A stretch of 64,000 bases of DNA from Desulfomicrobium sp. UBA5193 (GTDB lineage: Bacteria > Desulfobacterota > Desulfovibrionia > Desulfovibrionales > Desulfomicrobiaceae), in the NCBI GenBank assembly GCA_002412965.1, contig DHWB01000013.1:1-64000 (forward strand), written 5' to 3'. The translations under genes and the position numbers were made by a program. Numbering within the stretch: position 1 is the stretch's first letter; each line of letters starts with the position of its first letter. Shown here in pieces: positions 28,192 through 37,244 of the stretch. Below the pieces are notes generated by a model. The model worked only from the letters and a program-made list of their open reading frames with translations, was not told the DNA's origin and did no database searches.

Positions 28192-29307
28192 ATGTATCCA
28201 CCCATCGTCTATTTTATGAATACGGACTATCCGAATTCAAAAGCCCATTCTATCCAAGTCACAAAGGTTCTTTACAGCCTGTCAAGGAATTCAGATGTGA
28301 CGTTTATATGCAACTCATTGACAACAAGAAAAGATGAATTATATCAGCAGCTAATTAGACAATATGGAATAGATTTATCTCGAGTAAAGTTTATTCAAAT
28401 TCCAAAAAACAAACTTCGAGGATTTTTATTTCTTTTGACAATTAGAAAAATTATTTCTTTAATTCCAAAAAATGCAGTGTTTTATACACGCTCTTATAGC
28501 ATTGCTAAAAGACTTGGACGCACAAAATTCCTCCATAAAAGAACAATCATCCTTGAATCACACAAAAAAAGCGGATACCTCAAAGAAGACGCCGTTGAAA
28601 ACAGCGCCTATTCTAAAAAAAGAGATATAATAGAAAACAATAATCGAGATAAAAAATCATTACAGCGTATTTATAAAAGCGTTGACGGGATTGTTTTCAC
28701 CTCTAATGAGAGTAGAAAAATTGTCGAAAAAGATCTTGGGATTACACATACAGCCTATATCTGGCACCCACTCATTGCCCATGCCGCAAGTGGGAGCAGA
28801 GACAAAAATCTTATATTTGCCGGATCACTCGCTCCGGACAAGTTCATTGAACTCCTCCTAGACGCCTTGGTTTTGACCAAGACGAGCATGACAGTGGACA
28901 TCATCGGCGGTGCCCCCGAAGATATCGAGCGCGTACAAGCAGAGGCCGAAACGCGTGGGATTGGCGGAAAACTGAGGTTCCTGGCGAGAGTCCCGCATCG
29001 GGAACTGCCGGACATACTGACCCGCTACAAGTTTGGGCTTTCACTTGTGGAAGGGCTCAAGGTCGCCGATTATGTGGAGTGCGGACTAACACCGGTGATC
29101 CCGAACATTCCCATGTACAGAGAGATTTTCACTCAAACCGAGGCATGTTTCTTTGAACCCGACGACCCGTCATCTCTTTCTCAAGTACTTGACTTAATAA
29201 ACACACAACCACAAATTGCAGTCTATGCAAACAAAATAATTAACACCTATTCTACTGACAATACCGCATCAAATATATTCACATTGATCGCAAATTGTTC
29301 TGCCTAG
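28192..29307 (+). CDS. Glycosyltransferase (GT4-like), mosaic composition
   Basis: 371 aa. N-terminal Rossmann half begins IVYFMNTDYPNSKAHSIQVT. The C-terminal half has LIFAGSLAPDKFIELLLDAL and a SLVEGLKVADYVECGL segment typical of nucleotide-sugar binding. GAGG sits five bases before the ATG. The first 590 and last 130 bases are very AT-rich, while about 28780-29120 matches the GC-rich genome, as if the gene were assembled from two sources or recombined. Donor and acceptor are unknown. Confidence 0.8.
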   Translation: MYPPIVYFMNTDYPNSKAHSIQVTKVLYSLSRNSDVTFICNSLTTRKDELYQQLIRQYGIDLSRVKFIQIPKNKLRGFLFLLTIRKIISLIPKNAVFYTRSYSIAKRLGRTKFLHKRTIILESHKKSGYLKEDAVENSAYSKKRDIIENNNRDKKSLQRIYKSVDGIVFTSNESRKIVEKDLGITHTAYIWHPLIAHAASGSRDKNLIFAGSLAPDKFIELLLDALVLTKTSMTVDIIGGAPEDIERVQAEAETRGIGGKLRFLARVPHRELPDILTRYKFGLSLVEGLKVADYVECGLTPVIPNIPMYREIFTQTEACFFEPDDPSSLSQVLDLINTQPQIAVYANKIINTYSTDNTASNIFTLIANCSA

Positions 29308-29392
29308 ATACAATCTAGATTTAACAATCGAATGCCTCCGCAAGAATCACTTCGTTTTCTGATGCTTTAAAAATCTTTGAGGACACATTGTA

Positions 29393-30184
29393 ATGAGATA
29401 TAAATATTCAACTAAAATGCATCTTTCTTTTAAATCAGCACTTAAAAGGCATATAAAAATTATGTATCATTATATGTTTGACATATTTGAGAATAGCATT
29501 GAAACAAGAACACAACCAGTTTTTATTGTCGGTTGCGGAAATAGCGGAACAACTCTTACAGCTACAATATTGTCTAGGCACCCAGAAGCGTTTTCAATTG
29601 GATTTGAGTCTAATTTTTTCTTTCCGACACTAGGACTTAACTTCTCAAAAAATATAGCTATTTTTATAGACACGCTTTCACGTCAGCATAACAAGTCATT
29701 TTTTATGGAAAAAACACCAAAACACGCGCTTTGCATTAGTAGAATTTTCAAAATACTCCCGCACGCTAAAATAATATATGTTATACGAGACGGCCGAGAT
29801 GCTGTTGCGTCACTTAATAAAAGATACATGGATATTAAAGTCGCAACAGATCGATGGGTAACAGACAATGCACCTGCTATAAAATGGAAATTTGATGACA
29901 GGGTCAAACTAATTCGCTATGAAGATCTTGTTGCAAACCCGCATCAAACAGTCAACCTTATATGCGAACATCTGAACATTATCTTTGACCCAAAGATGCT
30001 CACATCAAACGAAACACCCTATAAAAATACCGCAAAAGGAAACATGATTATGCGTAGCGTTCAAGTTAGCGCGCCTATATATAACAATACTGGAAAATGG
30101 AAATCAGATCTTACCCCTGAAAAACTTGTTTATTTCATGACAAAGGCATCGCACATAATGCGACAACTTAACTACACTACATAG
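29393..30184 (+). CDS. Sulfotransferase family protein
   Basis: 263 aa, AT-rich. Sulfotransferases move sulfate from PAPS to a hydroxyl or amine. The 5'-phosphosulfate loop is VFIVGCGNSGTTLTATIL (about residues 43-60), and the 3'-phosphate-binding segment is IIYVIRDGRDAVAS (127-140), followed by RYEDLVANP. There is no signal peptide. GAGGA precedes the ATG. It lies between a glycosyltransferase and an O-antigen ligase-like gene and is the first of four sulfotransferases in the locus. Confidence 0.88.
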   Translation: MRYKYSTKMHLSFKSALKRHIKIMYHYMFDIFENSIETRTQPVFIVGCGNSGTTLTATILSRHPEAFSIGFESNFFFPTLGLNFSKNIAIFIDTLSRQHNKSFFMEKTPKHALCISRIFKILPHAKIIYVIRDGRDAVASLNKRYMDIKVATDRWVTDNAPAIKWKFDDRVKLIRYEDLVANPHQTVNLICEHLNIIFDPKMLTSNETPYKNTAKGNMIMRSVQVSAPIYNNTGKWKSDLTPEKLVYFMTKASHIMRQLNYTT

Positions 30185-30610
30185 ATTCAATACTCTTCAT
30201 CTAAACGAACAATACAAACAAATCAACTTATTCAATGTCAATATATTCACACAAAATTGACATTCTCATTTCATAATTATTACTTTTATAAAGTTTGTTA
30301 GTTAATCATTCACTCTTGTGCCTTTAGCCGGAACAACTCGAAGGAAAAAGAGACAAGTGCTCTTACGGGCAAGAAATTCGACCGGCTATCATCACAGGGT
30401 GATTATAAAGAATCCGTCATCGCACTATCCTCAAAGAGGGTGCAGGCATGGCACGGCAGCAAACCGCATTGCCCAGATGCTTCGATGGCCAGATCCGCCG
30501 ACCACATTGTGGCAATGAACACGACTAACATTCTGGGCATCTGCATCAAAAAAAACCATATGCAGAGTATTATAAACTTCATTGTTGACAATTTTTTGGA
30601 AGACAAATTG
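30185..30610. other. Gene-free 426-bp stretch with a possible promoter and an open-frame remnant
   Basis: The first 115 bases are very AT-rich and hold a TTGACA at 30257-30262 with TATTAC 15 bases on, a weak promoter candidate. From about 30306 the composition becomes GC-richer. A frame stays open from there into the O-antigen ligase gene, with coding-like text such as KKFDRLSSQGDYKESVIALS. This may be a fragment of another gene fused to the ligase or a long N-terminal extension; no ribosome binding site supports it. Confidence 0.4.
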
Positions 30611-31846
30611 ATGACCGCTCAAGCATACCCGTATTTCATAATTTTATATATTATTGTGTTTTCATTGATGCTCGGATTTTGCGTTTTTTTCCGACACGGA
30701 GTCGAACATTGTAGGTATATACTGCTAGTGCTTTCTTTCTTTTTCTTTATCACAAATAAAAAGTACTTGAAAGGCTTATTAACATCTCATACATTTCTTT
30801 TATTAATATCGTTTTTTCTTATTGCGTTGACGAGCCTTATATTTAATTCTCTTCCGTTATCTCGAATCGACGAAGCCGGAAACTGGATAATTGTTTTTAT
30901 TTTTGGATATATTGCATCTATTTTGACTCAAAATAATAATATTAAATTTATTTATATAATTCCTATAACCCTTATTATTACTATTATATTATTTCCTGGA
31001 TTTTCAGGTGCAGGATGGAGCCATCTAAATATTTTATCTACAGAAAGACTAAACCTCTATTTTCAAGGAAGAGCTAATCATCTTGGGCTTATTTGCGCAA
31101 TTTTTGCTTTCTCTACAATCTATGTTGGAGCTCTAATCCGTGGAAGAACGAGAATTATATTATTTTTTCTTTCCGGAATATGCGTTTTTCTCCTCTTCAG
31201 AACAGCATCCCGCGCAAGTTTTCTAGGTACAGCGATTGTCTTTTCTGGATGGTTGATCTGGAAAGCTCAAAAAATGCCGAAAAAGATAGCCATTTCGCTT
31301 TTTTTTGCGGGATTATGCTCCATATCGATTCTTTTTTATTCCCCATTAAAGGAGACTCGAACACTTCGCTACGTTACAACAGGATTGTCACGTGACATTT
31401 CTGTATTACAAAGATTTTTTACTTGGAACGTAGCCTATACAAATTTTGCGCAACGACCACTCATTGGAAAAGGATTCGACTCTTTTGCGGATCAGTACAA
31501 GGAAGAAATTCAAAAATACAAAAATGATCCTGCATATAGGGAAAAATTTCCGCATACGATCCAATCAACGAACAACGCCCACAACTTTTTCCTGCATTTT
31601 CTTTCAGAAACGGGCATCATGGGATTAGTTGTAATACTCTGGTTCTGGGCTGCGGTCGTCCTGAAAGGATTCCAACATCATAATCCGATCTCACCACCTG
31701 TTGCCGGAATGTTCCTAATCAGTTTGATTGCCTTTCAAATGAATATGAGCATGTACGGATCACAGATATCGACGATACTCTTCGCTTTCGCGGGCCTGTC
31801 CTCCTGCCCGATAACAGACGAATATGAAGTGGCTCTGAAAAAGTGA
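30611..31846 (+). CDS. O-antigen polymerase/ligase family membrane protein (Wzy/WaaL type)
   Basis: 411 aa from the ATG at 30611 (GGAAG eight bases upstream); in-frame ATGs at 30560, 30515 and 30440 would lengthen it by up to 57 residues. About ten hydrophobic helices, with the large loop after NVAYTNFAQRPLIGKGFDSF and the NNAHNFFLHFLSETGIMG block that marks the Wzy_C/ligase family. AT-rich through most of its length, like O-antigen polymerases in general. It may join repeat units or attach the polymer; sequence does not tell which. Confidence 0.82.
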   Translation: MTAQAYPYFIILYIIVFSLMLGFCVFFRHGVEHCRYILLVLSFFFFITNKKYLKGLLTSHTFLLLISFFLIALTSLIFNSLPLSRIDEAGNWIIVFIFGYIASILTQNNNIKFIYIIPITLIITIILFPGFSGAGWSHLNILSTERLNLYFQGRANHLGLICAIFAFSTIYVGALIRGRTRIILFFLSGICVFLLFRTASRASFLGTAIVFSGWLIWKAQKMPKKIAISLFFAGLCSISILFYSPLKETRTLRYVTTGLSRDISVLQRFFTWNVAYTNFAQRPLIGKGFDSFADQYKEEIQKYKNDPAYREKFPHTIQSTNNAHNFFLHFLSETGIMGLVVILWFWAAVVLKGFQHHNPISPPVAGMFLISLIAFQMNMSMYGSQISTILFAFAGLSSCPITDEYEVALKK

Positions 31847-31913
31847 ACGCCCGATCGCCGCGAGGCGACGCCGCTCCGGAAATATTTCATGACAGCCATG
31901 AGCAGGAGGGTCC

Positions 31914-33029
31914 ATGCAGATTTTTCACCTCGCACAAGTCGCCCCGCAAATCCCCGACCTTCTCTTCAAGGGCAGGTTCGGTTTCGACTTCGAAATGCTC
32001 CCCTATGCGGCAGAAGGGATCAGTCCCAAAAAATCCTTCAATTTTTTCAAAGCTGGCCTGAACCAGTACCTCCTGCCGCAATCACCTCTTGGCAAACCGG
32101 TCATTGCTCAGGTGGAACCAGCCAACTTCTGTAACCTTGAATGTCCGCTCTGCCTCACGACTTCCATAACCAACTCCAGACCCCGTGCCCTGCTGCCATT
32201 CCAGACATTCATCAATTTCATGGATGAAGTTGGCGACCATCTGCTGCTGCTCATCTTCTGGACCTGGGGAGAACCGTTTCTCAATCCGGATTTCTTCCGC
32301 ATGGTCGCCTATGCCAAGTCCAAAGGGGTCGTGGTTCATACCAGCACAAACGGCAATGTGCCCCTGACCCGCGAGAAGGCGGAGGAACTTGTCGAATCGG
32401 GCCTGGACAGTCTGGTCGTGGCCGTTGATGGCGCCACCCAGGAGACGTATGCGAAATACAGGCGGGGAGGCCGTCTCGAAACCGTCATCGAGAACATCAA
32501 GACCATCCAGCATGTCCGCAAACTCAAAAAAAGCCTTGTCCCCCGTATCAACATGCGTTTCGTCGTCATGCAACACAACGAAGCAGAAATGGAGGCCACC
32601 AGAAATCTGGCCAGAGGACTGGGTGTGGACTACTTCACGCTGAAGACCGTGGACATGCCCATTGCTCGCGGCAAAGACCTAGACAGGACTTTCGCACCGG
32701 ACAATCTGGATTACCGCCGATATGCGTATGATCAGAAAACCTTTCAGCGCCAACCCAAGCCCTTCACCTGCATGCGGCCTTGGAAAAGGATCACCATGGA
32801 CGCTCTTGGGGAGATCATCCCCTGCGAATACGATTACAAAAACGACCATTCCTTCGGAAACGAGGCGGAACTCGGGGCGCTTGGCGCATGGAAAAGCGCG
32901 GCCGCCTGCCAGTTCCGCAAACAGTTCAACCTCGGACATAACAATACATACCTTTGCCGCAACTGTACGTACAAGAATAGCGTCGCCGATGACTGCACGG
33001 TAGAGCGGTTCGTCATCAAACAGGCATGA
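31914..33029 (+). CDS. Radical SAM/SPASM protein (first of three)
   Basis: 371 aa. A [4Fe-4S]-binding CxxxCxxC is at C73, C77, C80 (NFCNLECPLC), then the GxGE-type WTWGEPFLNPD and a VVAVDGATQETY segment. The C-terminal Cys set (TCMRPWKR, GEIIPCEY, LCRNCTY) is a SPASM-like domain for auxiliary iron-sulfur clusters. AGGAGG ribosome binding site. It is coupled by ATGA to a GT2 gene. Radical SAM/SPASM proteins modify peptides or sugars; in this polysaccharide locus a sugar or carrier-linked substrate is inferred, not shown. Confidence 0.9.
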   Translation: MQIFHLAQVAPQIPDLLFKGRFGFDFEMLPYAAEGISPKKSFNFFKAGLNQYLLPQSPLGKPVIAQVEPANFCNLECPLCLTTSITNSRPRALLPFQTFINFMDEVGDHLLLLIFWTWGEPFLNPDFFRMVAYAKSKGVVVHTSTNGNVPLTREKAEELVESGLDSLVVAVDGATQETYAKYRRGGRLETVIENIKTIQHVRKLKKSLVPRINMRFVVMQHNEAEMEATRNLARGLGVDYFTLKTVDMPIARGKDLDRTFAPDNLDYRRYAYDQKTFQRQPKPFTCMRPWKRITMDALGEIIPCEYDYKNDHSFGNEAELGALGAWKSAAACQFRKQFNLGHNNTYLCRNCTYKNSVADDCTVERFVIKQA

Positions 33030-33934
33030 CTCAGCATCGAACCGAAGTCATCATCTGCACGTACAATCGTGCCGAATGCCTCGCAAGGCTGCTGAGCGCC
33101 CTCGGGGAGCAGACAGCACCTTCCTCGTCATACGGAATTCTCGTTGTGGACGACGGATCCACGGACGGCACGGAGAGCCTGTGCCGAAAAATTGCGCAGG
33201 CCATCCCCAACCTGCGATATGAGCGCGCCCAGCGCAACCAGGGGCTGGCCAAATCCAGAAACCTCGGCATCGCGATGTCAAAGGCCCCACTGCTTGCCTT
33301 CATCGACGATGACTGCATTCCCGCACGGGATTGGGTCGAAAGGATGGTCGAAGCACTGGACAAGCACCCCATCGTAGCCGGGGCCATCGAAAGCCCGACG
33401 GAGGACTTCTGGAAACTCTGCCACAACATCGGCCAGTTTCACCCATTCCTGAACAGCAAGAAGGCGCGGAAAACCCGTTTCATCGCCGGGGCCAATATGG
33501 GTTTCCAGAGACGGACCCTTGAAGCCATCAGAGGGTTCGAACCGGAAAGACGGATGGCAGAAGACATGGAATGCGTCCTGCGAGCAGGACGAGCCGGAAT
33601 CGATGTCGCTTTCCGGCCGGAAGCGGTCGTCCGGCACGACCCGCCGCGAACTGGCTGTAGAGAAATCCTCGCCTATGCGGCGCATCACGCCCAGACCACC
33701 ATCCACCTTCGCCGTGACTACCGGGAAGAACTTGAACTCCCGGCTTTGGCCCTCTCCCCGGCCTTTCTGCTGTTCTTTTCCCCGATCATTGCGGTCTTGA
33801 CCACATGCAGGATATTCTTCTCCGATCCCGTTCTGCTCCGGCGCCATCCTGAAACATTTCCCGTGGTCTGCGCACTCAAACTGGCCTGGTGCCTCGGAGC
33901 CTGCCGGGGATTGCTCTCCCGCAAGGAGTCATGA
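33026..33934 (+). CDS. Glycosyltransferase family 2
   Basis: 302 aa, GT-A fold. EVIICTYNRAECLARLL at the start, VVDDGSTDGTESL (donor Asp), FIDDDCIPARDWVE (DxD-type metal site) and AEDMECVLRAGRAG (acceptor/base region). Two hydrophobic helices near the C-terminus could dock it to the membrane. Starts inside the radical SAM stop (ATGA) and its own stop overlaps an ATG three bases before the next GT2. Confidence 0.93.
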   Translation: MTQHRTEVIICTYNRAECLARLLSALGEQTAPSSSYGILVVDDGSTDGTESLCRKIAQAIPNLRYERAQRNQGLAKSRNLGIAMSKAPLLAFIDDDCIPARDWVERMVEALDKHPIVAGAIESPTEDFWKLCHNIGQFHPFLNSKKARKTRFIAGANMGFQRRTLEAIRGFEPERRMAEDMECVLRAGRAGIDVAFRPEAVVRHDPPRTGCREILAYAAHHAQTTIHLRRDYREELELPALALSPAFLLFFSPIIAVLTTCRIFFSDPVLLRRHPETFPVVCALKLAWCLGACRGLLSRKES

Positions 33935-34936
33935 ATGGTCCCGAGATACAGCGTCATCCTTCCCGTCTGCCATGGCGGCAAGTTCCTCCAAACCGCGCTC
34001 TCGACCCTGGCCCGGGTGACCGTGCCGCAGGGGGACGTGGAAGTTCTGGTTGTCGGGGACGGCATGGGCGCCCTTGCGCCCGAAGGGGCGGGGGAATCCG
34101 GCCCCAAGTTCCGCTTTCTGAAGCATTCGGGGTGCCGCTCCGCGGCCCTCAATGCCGCCTGCGCCGCCGCACGGGGCGATATCTGGGTTTTTGCCGATGA
34201 CGACTGCGCATTTCCGGTCGAATGGCTCCTGCGCATCGAGCGCGCCCTCCATGACCACCCCAAGGCGGCGGTCATCGGCGGGCGTGATGAACTCCCCCCG
34301 CAGGCGGGTCTCTTCGACTGCGCGCTCGACCACGCCCTGAACTCCTTCATCGGCACGGGGGGAATCCGGACTGGTGCCGGGCTCAGAACCGGACGCTACT
34401 ACCCCAAGCTCTGGAACATGACCATCCGGGCGGACGCGGCCCGCCTCGCCTCGGTCGGATCCTCCTTTTTCGACCCGGACCTCGCCGTGCACGAAGACGT
34501 GGAGCTGATCGAGCGGATCGCCAAGAGCGGAGCGGCGATAGTGCACGTCCCGGAGATCGTGGTCGGGCACTACCGGGACACAACCTTCCCCTCATTCTTC
34601 CTGCGCAACCTGCGCATGGCCGGGGTCTGCCGGGAACGCGGCATCCACTGCCGGGCGCATCTGGCCTTGGCCGCGTTTTTCGTCGCCATGCCCCTGACCG
34701 GTCTTGCCTCGACGGCATTGCCGGCCCTCGGCCCCCTTTTCGTCCTGCCCTGCGTGGGATATGGAACCGCATTGGGCGCGACCGGGGTCGCCAGCGCCTG
34801 GAAATCCCGCCGACCGGCACTGGCGGCCATGGTGCCAGCGCTCGTTTTCGCGCTGCACCTGGCCCGAGCCATCGGATATTGCCTCACCCCAAGCAGGAAG
34901 GAGCCCCCATGTACGACCACGCACTCTCCAAAATAA
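33935..34936 (+). CDS. Glycosyltransferase family 2
   Basis: 333 aa. VILPVCHGGKFLQTAL, a less canonical VVGDGMG where DDGS is usual, WVFADDDCAFPVEWLL (metal site) and VHEDVELIERIAKSG (the E-D/ED acceptor motif). A hydrophobic C-terminal part (about residues 230-320) suggests two to three membrane segments. AAGGAG lies upstream of the ATG. It overlaps the second radical SAM gene by 28 bases. Very GC-rich (over 60 percent by eye), unlike the AT-rich block 2 kb upstream. Confidence 0.9.
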   Translation: MVPRYSVILPVCHGGKFLQTALSTLARVTVPQGDVEVLVVGDGMGALAPEGAGESGPKFRFLKHSGCRSAALNAACAAARGDIWVFADDDCAFPVEWLLRIERALHDHPKAAVIGGRDELPPQAGLFDCALDHALNSFIGTGGIRTGAGLRTGRYYPKLWNMTIRADAARLASVGSSFFDPDLAVHEDVELIERIAKSGAAIVHVPEIVVGHYRDTTFPSFFLRNLRMAGVCRERGIHCRAHLALAAFFVAMPLTGLASTALPALGPLFVLPCVGYGTALGATGVASAWKSRRPALAAMVPALVFALHLARAIGYCLTPSRKEPPCTTTHSPK

Positions 34937-36117
34937 GAGCGGCCCTGGGCATCCTGCACGGGAAAACAACGTTCGGCGGCCCCATCATGGGCAGCATATC
35001 CCTGACCACCCGCTGCAATGTCCGCTGCATCCACTGCTACTACCACTCCCCGGTGGCCCACAGCCCCAACTTCCCGATGGTGCGCAGCGCCCGCCTGGAA
35101 GCCCAAAGCTTGCCCACGGCCGATGAAATGAAGCGCTACGAAAGGGTGGACGCCGATCCCGCCGCCGTTCGCCGGCTCATCGACCAGCTCCTCTCCATGG
35201 GCACCCGCCGCTTCCAGTTGAGCAGCTTCGGCGAACCGTTCCTGCACGCCGCGATGATGGACAGCATTCGCCGGATCAAGCGCACGGGCAGTTCATGCCT
35301 GACCAATTCCAACGGAACCCTGCTCGACAAGGAGGTCATCGACGAGCTTGTGGAGTGCGGGTTCGACGAACTCCGCGTGACGACCATGGCGGGCACCGCC
35401 GAAGGCTACGTCCAGACCCACCCCGGATCCACGCCGCAAACCTTCGAAAAGCTCAAGGCGAATCTCCTGTACCTGGGCGAACGCAAGGCGGCCCGCAAGC
35501 GGAAAGCGCCCTTGCTGAACCTGGTTTGCATCGTCATCGGGCCAAACATCAGGAAGCTGAGGGAATTCGCCGACCTGGCCCAGGAACTGCGCGCCGACAG
35601 GGTCACGTTCCGGCCGTTCAACGACGTCCGCGACCCAGGCCTGGCGACATTGCTGCCCAGCCCTGAGGAGGCGTCGACTCTGAGGGCGGAGTTGACGGAA
35701 ATCAAACGCGACCTGGACGCCAAAGGGGTTCCGCACAACATCGCCAATTTTCTGATGACCTTTGCCCGGCGCCTCGACACCAAGGCCCTGTACCGGGTCA
35801 TTCCCTGCTACCAGGGCTGGGTTTCGGCCTACATCAACCCCCTGGGCGAGGTCACGGCCTGCTGCGGCTGCTCGGAATCCCTCGGCAACATCCACGATCA
35901 GGATTTCGCCTCCATCTGGAAGGGCCACGCATATGACAAATACCGCCACCAGGCGCTGAATCTCCCCCGGCATGGCCAGCCACCCAAAGGCTGCGACTGC
36001 CACCACTGCGTGCATCACACCCTCAATCTGAACGTCTACCGTGCGCTCCACCCATTGCGAGGCAGGAGCGGCTCGATCAAGGCCATCGCCCCCGCGGGCT
36101 GCGCCGACGGAGAATAG
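34909..36117 (+). CDS. Radical SAM protein (second of three)
   Basis: 402 aa from the ATG with AAGGAG upstream. The cluster motif is C36, C40, C43 in RCNVRCIHCYYH, followed by LSSFGEPFLHAAM. The C-terminus has CYQGWVSAYINPLGEVTACC and a late Cys/His group (CDCHHCVHH), consistent with a SPASM-type extra cluster. It has a different insert after the cluster (SPVAHSPNFPMVRSARLE) from the other two, so it is not a recent duplicate. The substrate is unknown. Confidence 0.9.
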   Translation: MYDHALSKIRAALGILHGKTTFGGPIMGSISLTTRCNVRCIHCYYHSPVAHSPNFPMVRSARLEAQSLPTADEMKRYERVDADPAAVRRLIDQLLSMGTRRFQLSSFGEPFLHAAMMDSIRRIKRTGSSCLTNSNGTLLDKEVIDELVECGFDELRVTTMAGTAEGYVQTHPGSTPQTFEKLKANLLYLGERKAARKRKAPLLNLVCIVIGPNIRKLREFADLAQELRADRVTFRPFNDVRDPGLATLLPSPEEASTLRAELTEIKRDLDAKGVPHNIANFLMTFARRLDTKALYRVIPCYQGWVSAYINPLGEVTACCGCSESLGNIHDQDFASIWKGHAYDKYRHQALNLPRHGQPPKGCDCHHCVHHTLNLNVYRALHPLRGRSGSIKAIAPAGCADGE

Positions 36118-36119
36118 GC

Positions 36120-37214
36120 ATGACGAACTCGCAGATGCTCCGCAATTGCCTGAATCTCGTCGCGGGAAAAGGTTTTCGCTTCTCCTTCGACAGGATTCCG
36201 CTCCGGCATCCGCACCTGGATTCCCGGCGGCGGAACAACCTGCTGCTGGCAGGAGCGGATAAGATATTCGGGAAGACGCGGATGCTCGCCGCCCCTCCCG
36301 TGCTCCAGATCGAGCCCACCAACGTCTGCAACCTCTCCTGCCCCCTCTGTCCGTCCCAGAGCATGAAGCGGCCCAAGGGCATGATGACCATGGAAACCTT
36401 CGACGCCATCCTGCGGGGCGCCGGGGACACCCTGCTCCTGGCCATCCTTTACGGCTGGGGGGAACCGTTCCTGAATGCCGACCTGCCGGGGATGATCGCC
36501 AGATGCCGTGAAAAAAGAATTCTGACCCTGACCTCCACCAACGGCCACTGCCTCCAGACTCCGGACAAGGCCCGGGAGGTCGTGGATGCCGGGTTGTCGG
36601 CCCTGATCGTGGCCGTGGACGGCTCGACGCAGGAGAGCTACGCAGCCTATCGCAAAAACGGCAGCCTCGACCACGTCATGCGCTGCGCCGGCAACGTCAT
36701 CGAGGCCAAGGCCAGCCGGAATTCCGCCACGCCGTTGATCAACCTCCGACTGGTCGCCAACCGGCACAACGAGGATGAAATCGGCACAATGGAGGATCTG
36801 GCCAGGAGGCTGGGCGTGGACATGTTCTCCGTGAAATCCCTGGGCTGCTTGCCGGACCGGGCCGAATTTCACTCATTCCTGCCCGGTTCCCAGGACATGC
36901 GCCGATTCGGCGCCGACCGGAAGAAAGTCCCGCAAAAAACGACATTCCGCTGTCGATACCCATTCAGGCAGCCGACAATTTTCTGGGACGGCACCCTCGT
37001 TGGCTGCGAGTTCGATTACGAATCGAGCGCCGCCTGGGGCAACGTGAACGAGAGGCCGTTCCGGGAGCTCTGGAACAGCCCGGCCGCGCAGCGCATGCGG
37101 GAAGCCGTGCGCGCATGGACCGCGCGGCCCGGTTTCTGCGGGCAATGCCCATACGTCGGACGGGGGAAGAACAGCAGCATCATCGCATCAGTCATCTTTG
37201 ACAGCGGCGAGTGA
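36120..37214 (+). CDS. Radical SAM/SPASM protein (third of three)
   Basis: 364 aa. CxxxCxxC at C70, C74, C77 (NVCNLSCPLCPSQ), then LYGWGEPFLNADLPG and LIVAVDGSTQESYAAY. The C-terminal Cys set is FRCRYPFRQ, LVGCEFDYES and FCGQCPY. It closely resembles the first radical SAM protein of the cluster (same spacing of all motifs) and is probably a paralogue. It follows the second by two bases and is likely co-transcribed. Confidence 0.9.
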   Translation: MTNSQMLRNCLNLVAGKGFRFSFDRIPLRHPHLDSRRRNNLLLAGADKIFGKTRMLAAPPVLQIEPTNVCNLSCPLCPSQSMKRPKGMMTMETFDAILRGAGDTLLLAILYGWGEPFLNADLPGMIARCREKRILTLTSTNGHCLQTPDKAREVVDAGLSALIVAVDGSTQESYAAYRKNGSLDHVMRCAGNVIEAKASRNSATPLINLRLVANRHNEDEIGTMEDLARRLGVDMFSVKSLGCLPDRAEFHSFLPGSQDMRRFGADRKKVPQKTTFRCRYPFRQPTIFWDGTLVGCEFDYESSAAWGNVNERPFRELWNSPAAQRMREAVRAWTARPGFCGQCPYVGRGKNSSIIASVIFDSGE

Positions 37215-37244
37215 CCAGTCACGCGACGCGGAGCCCCTCCCAAC

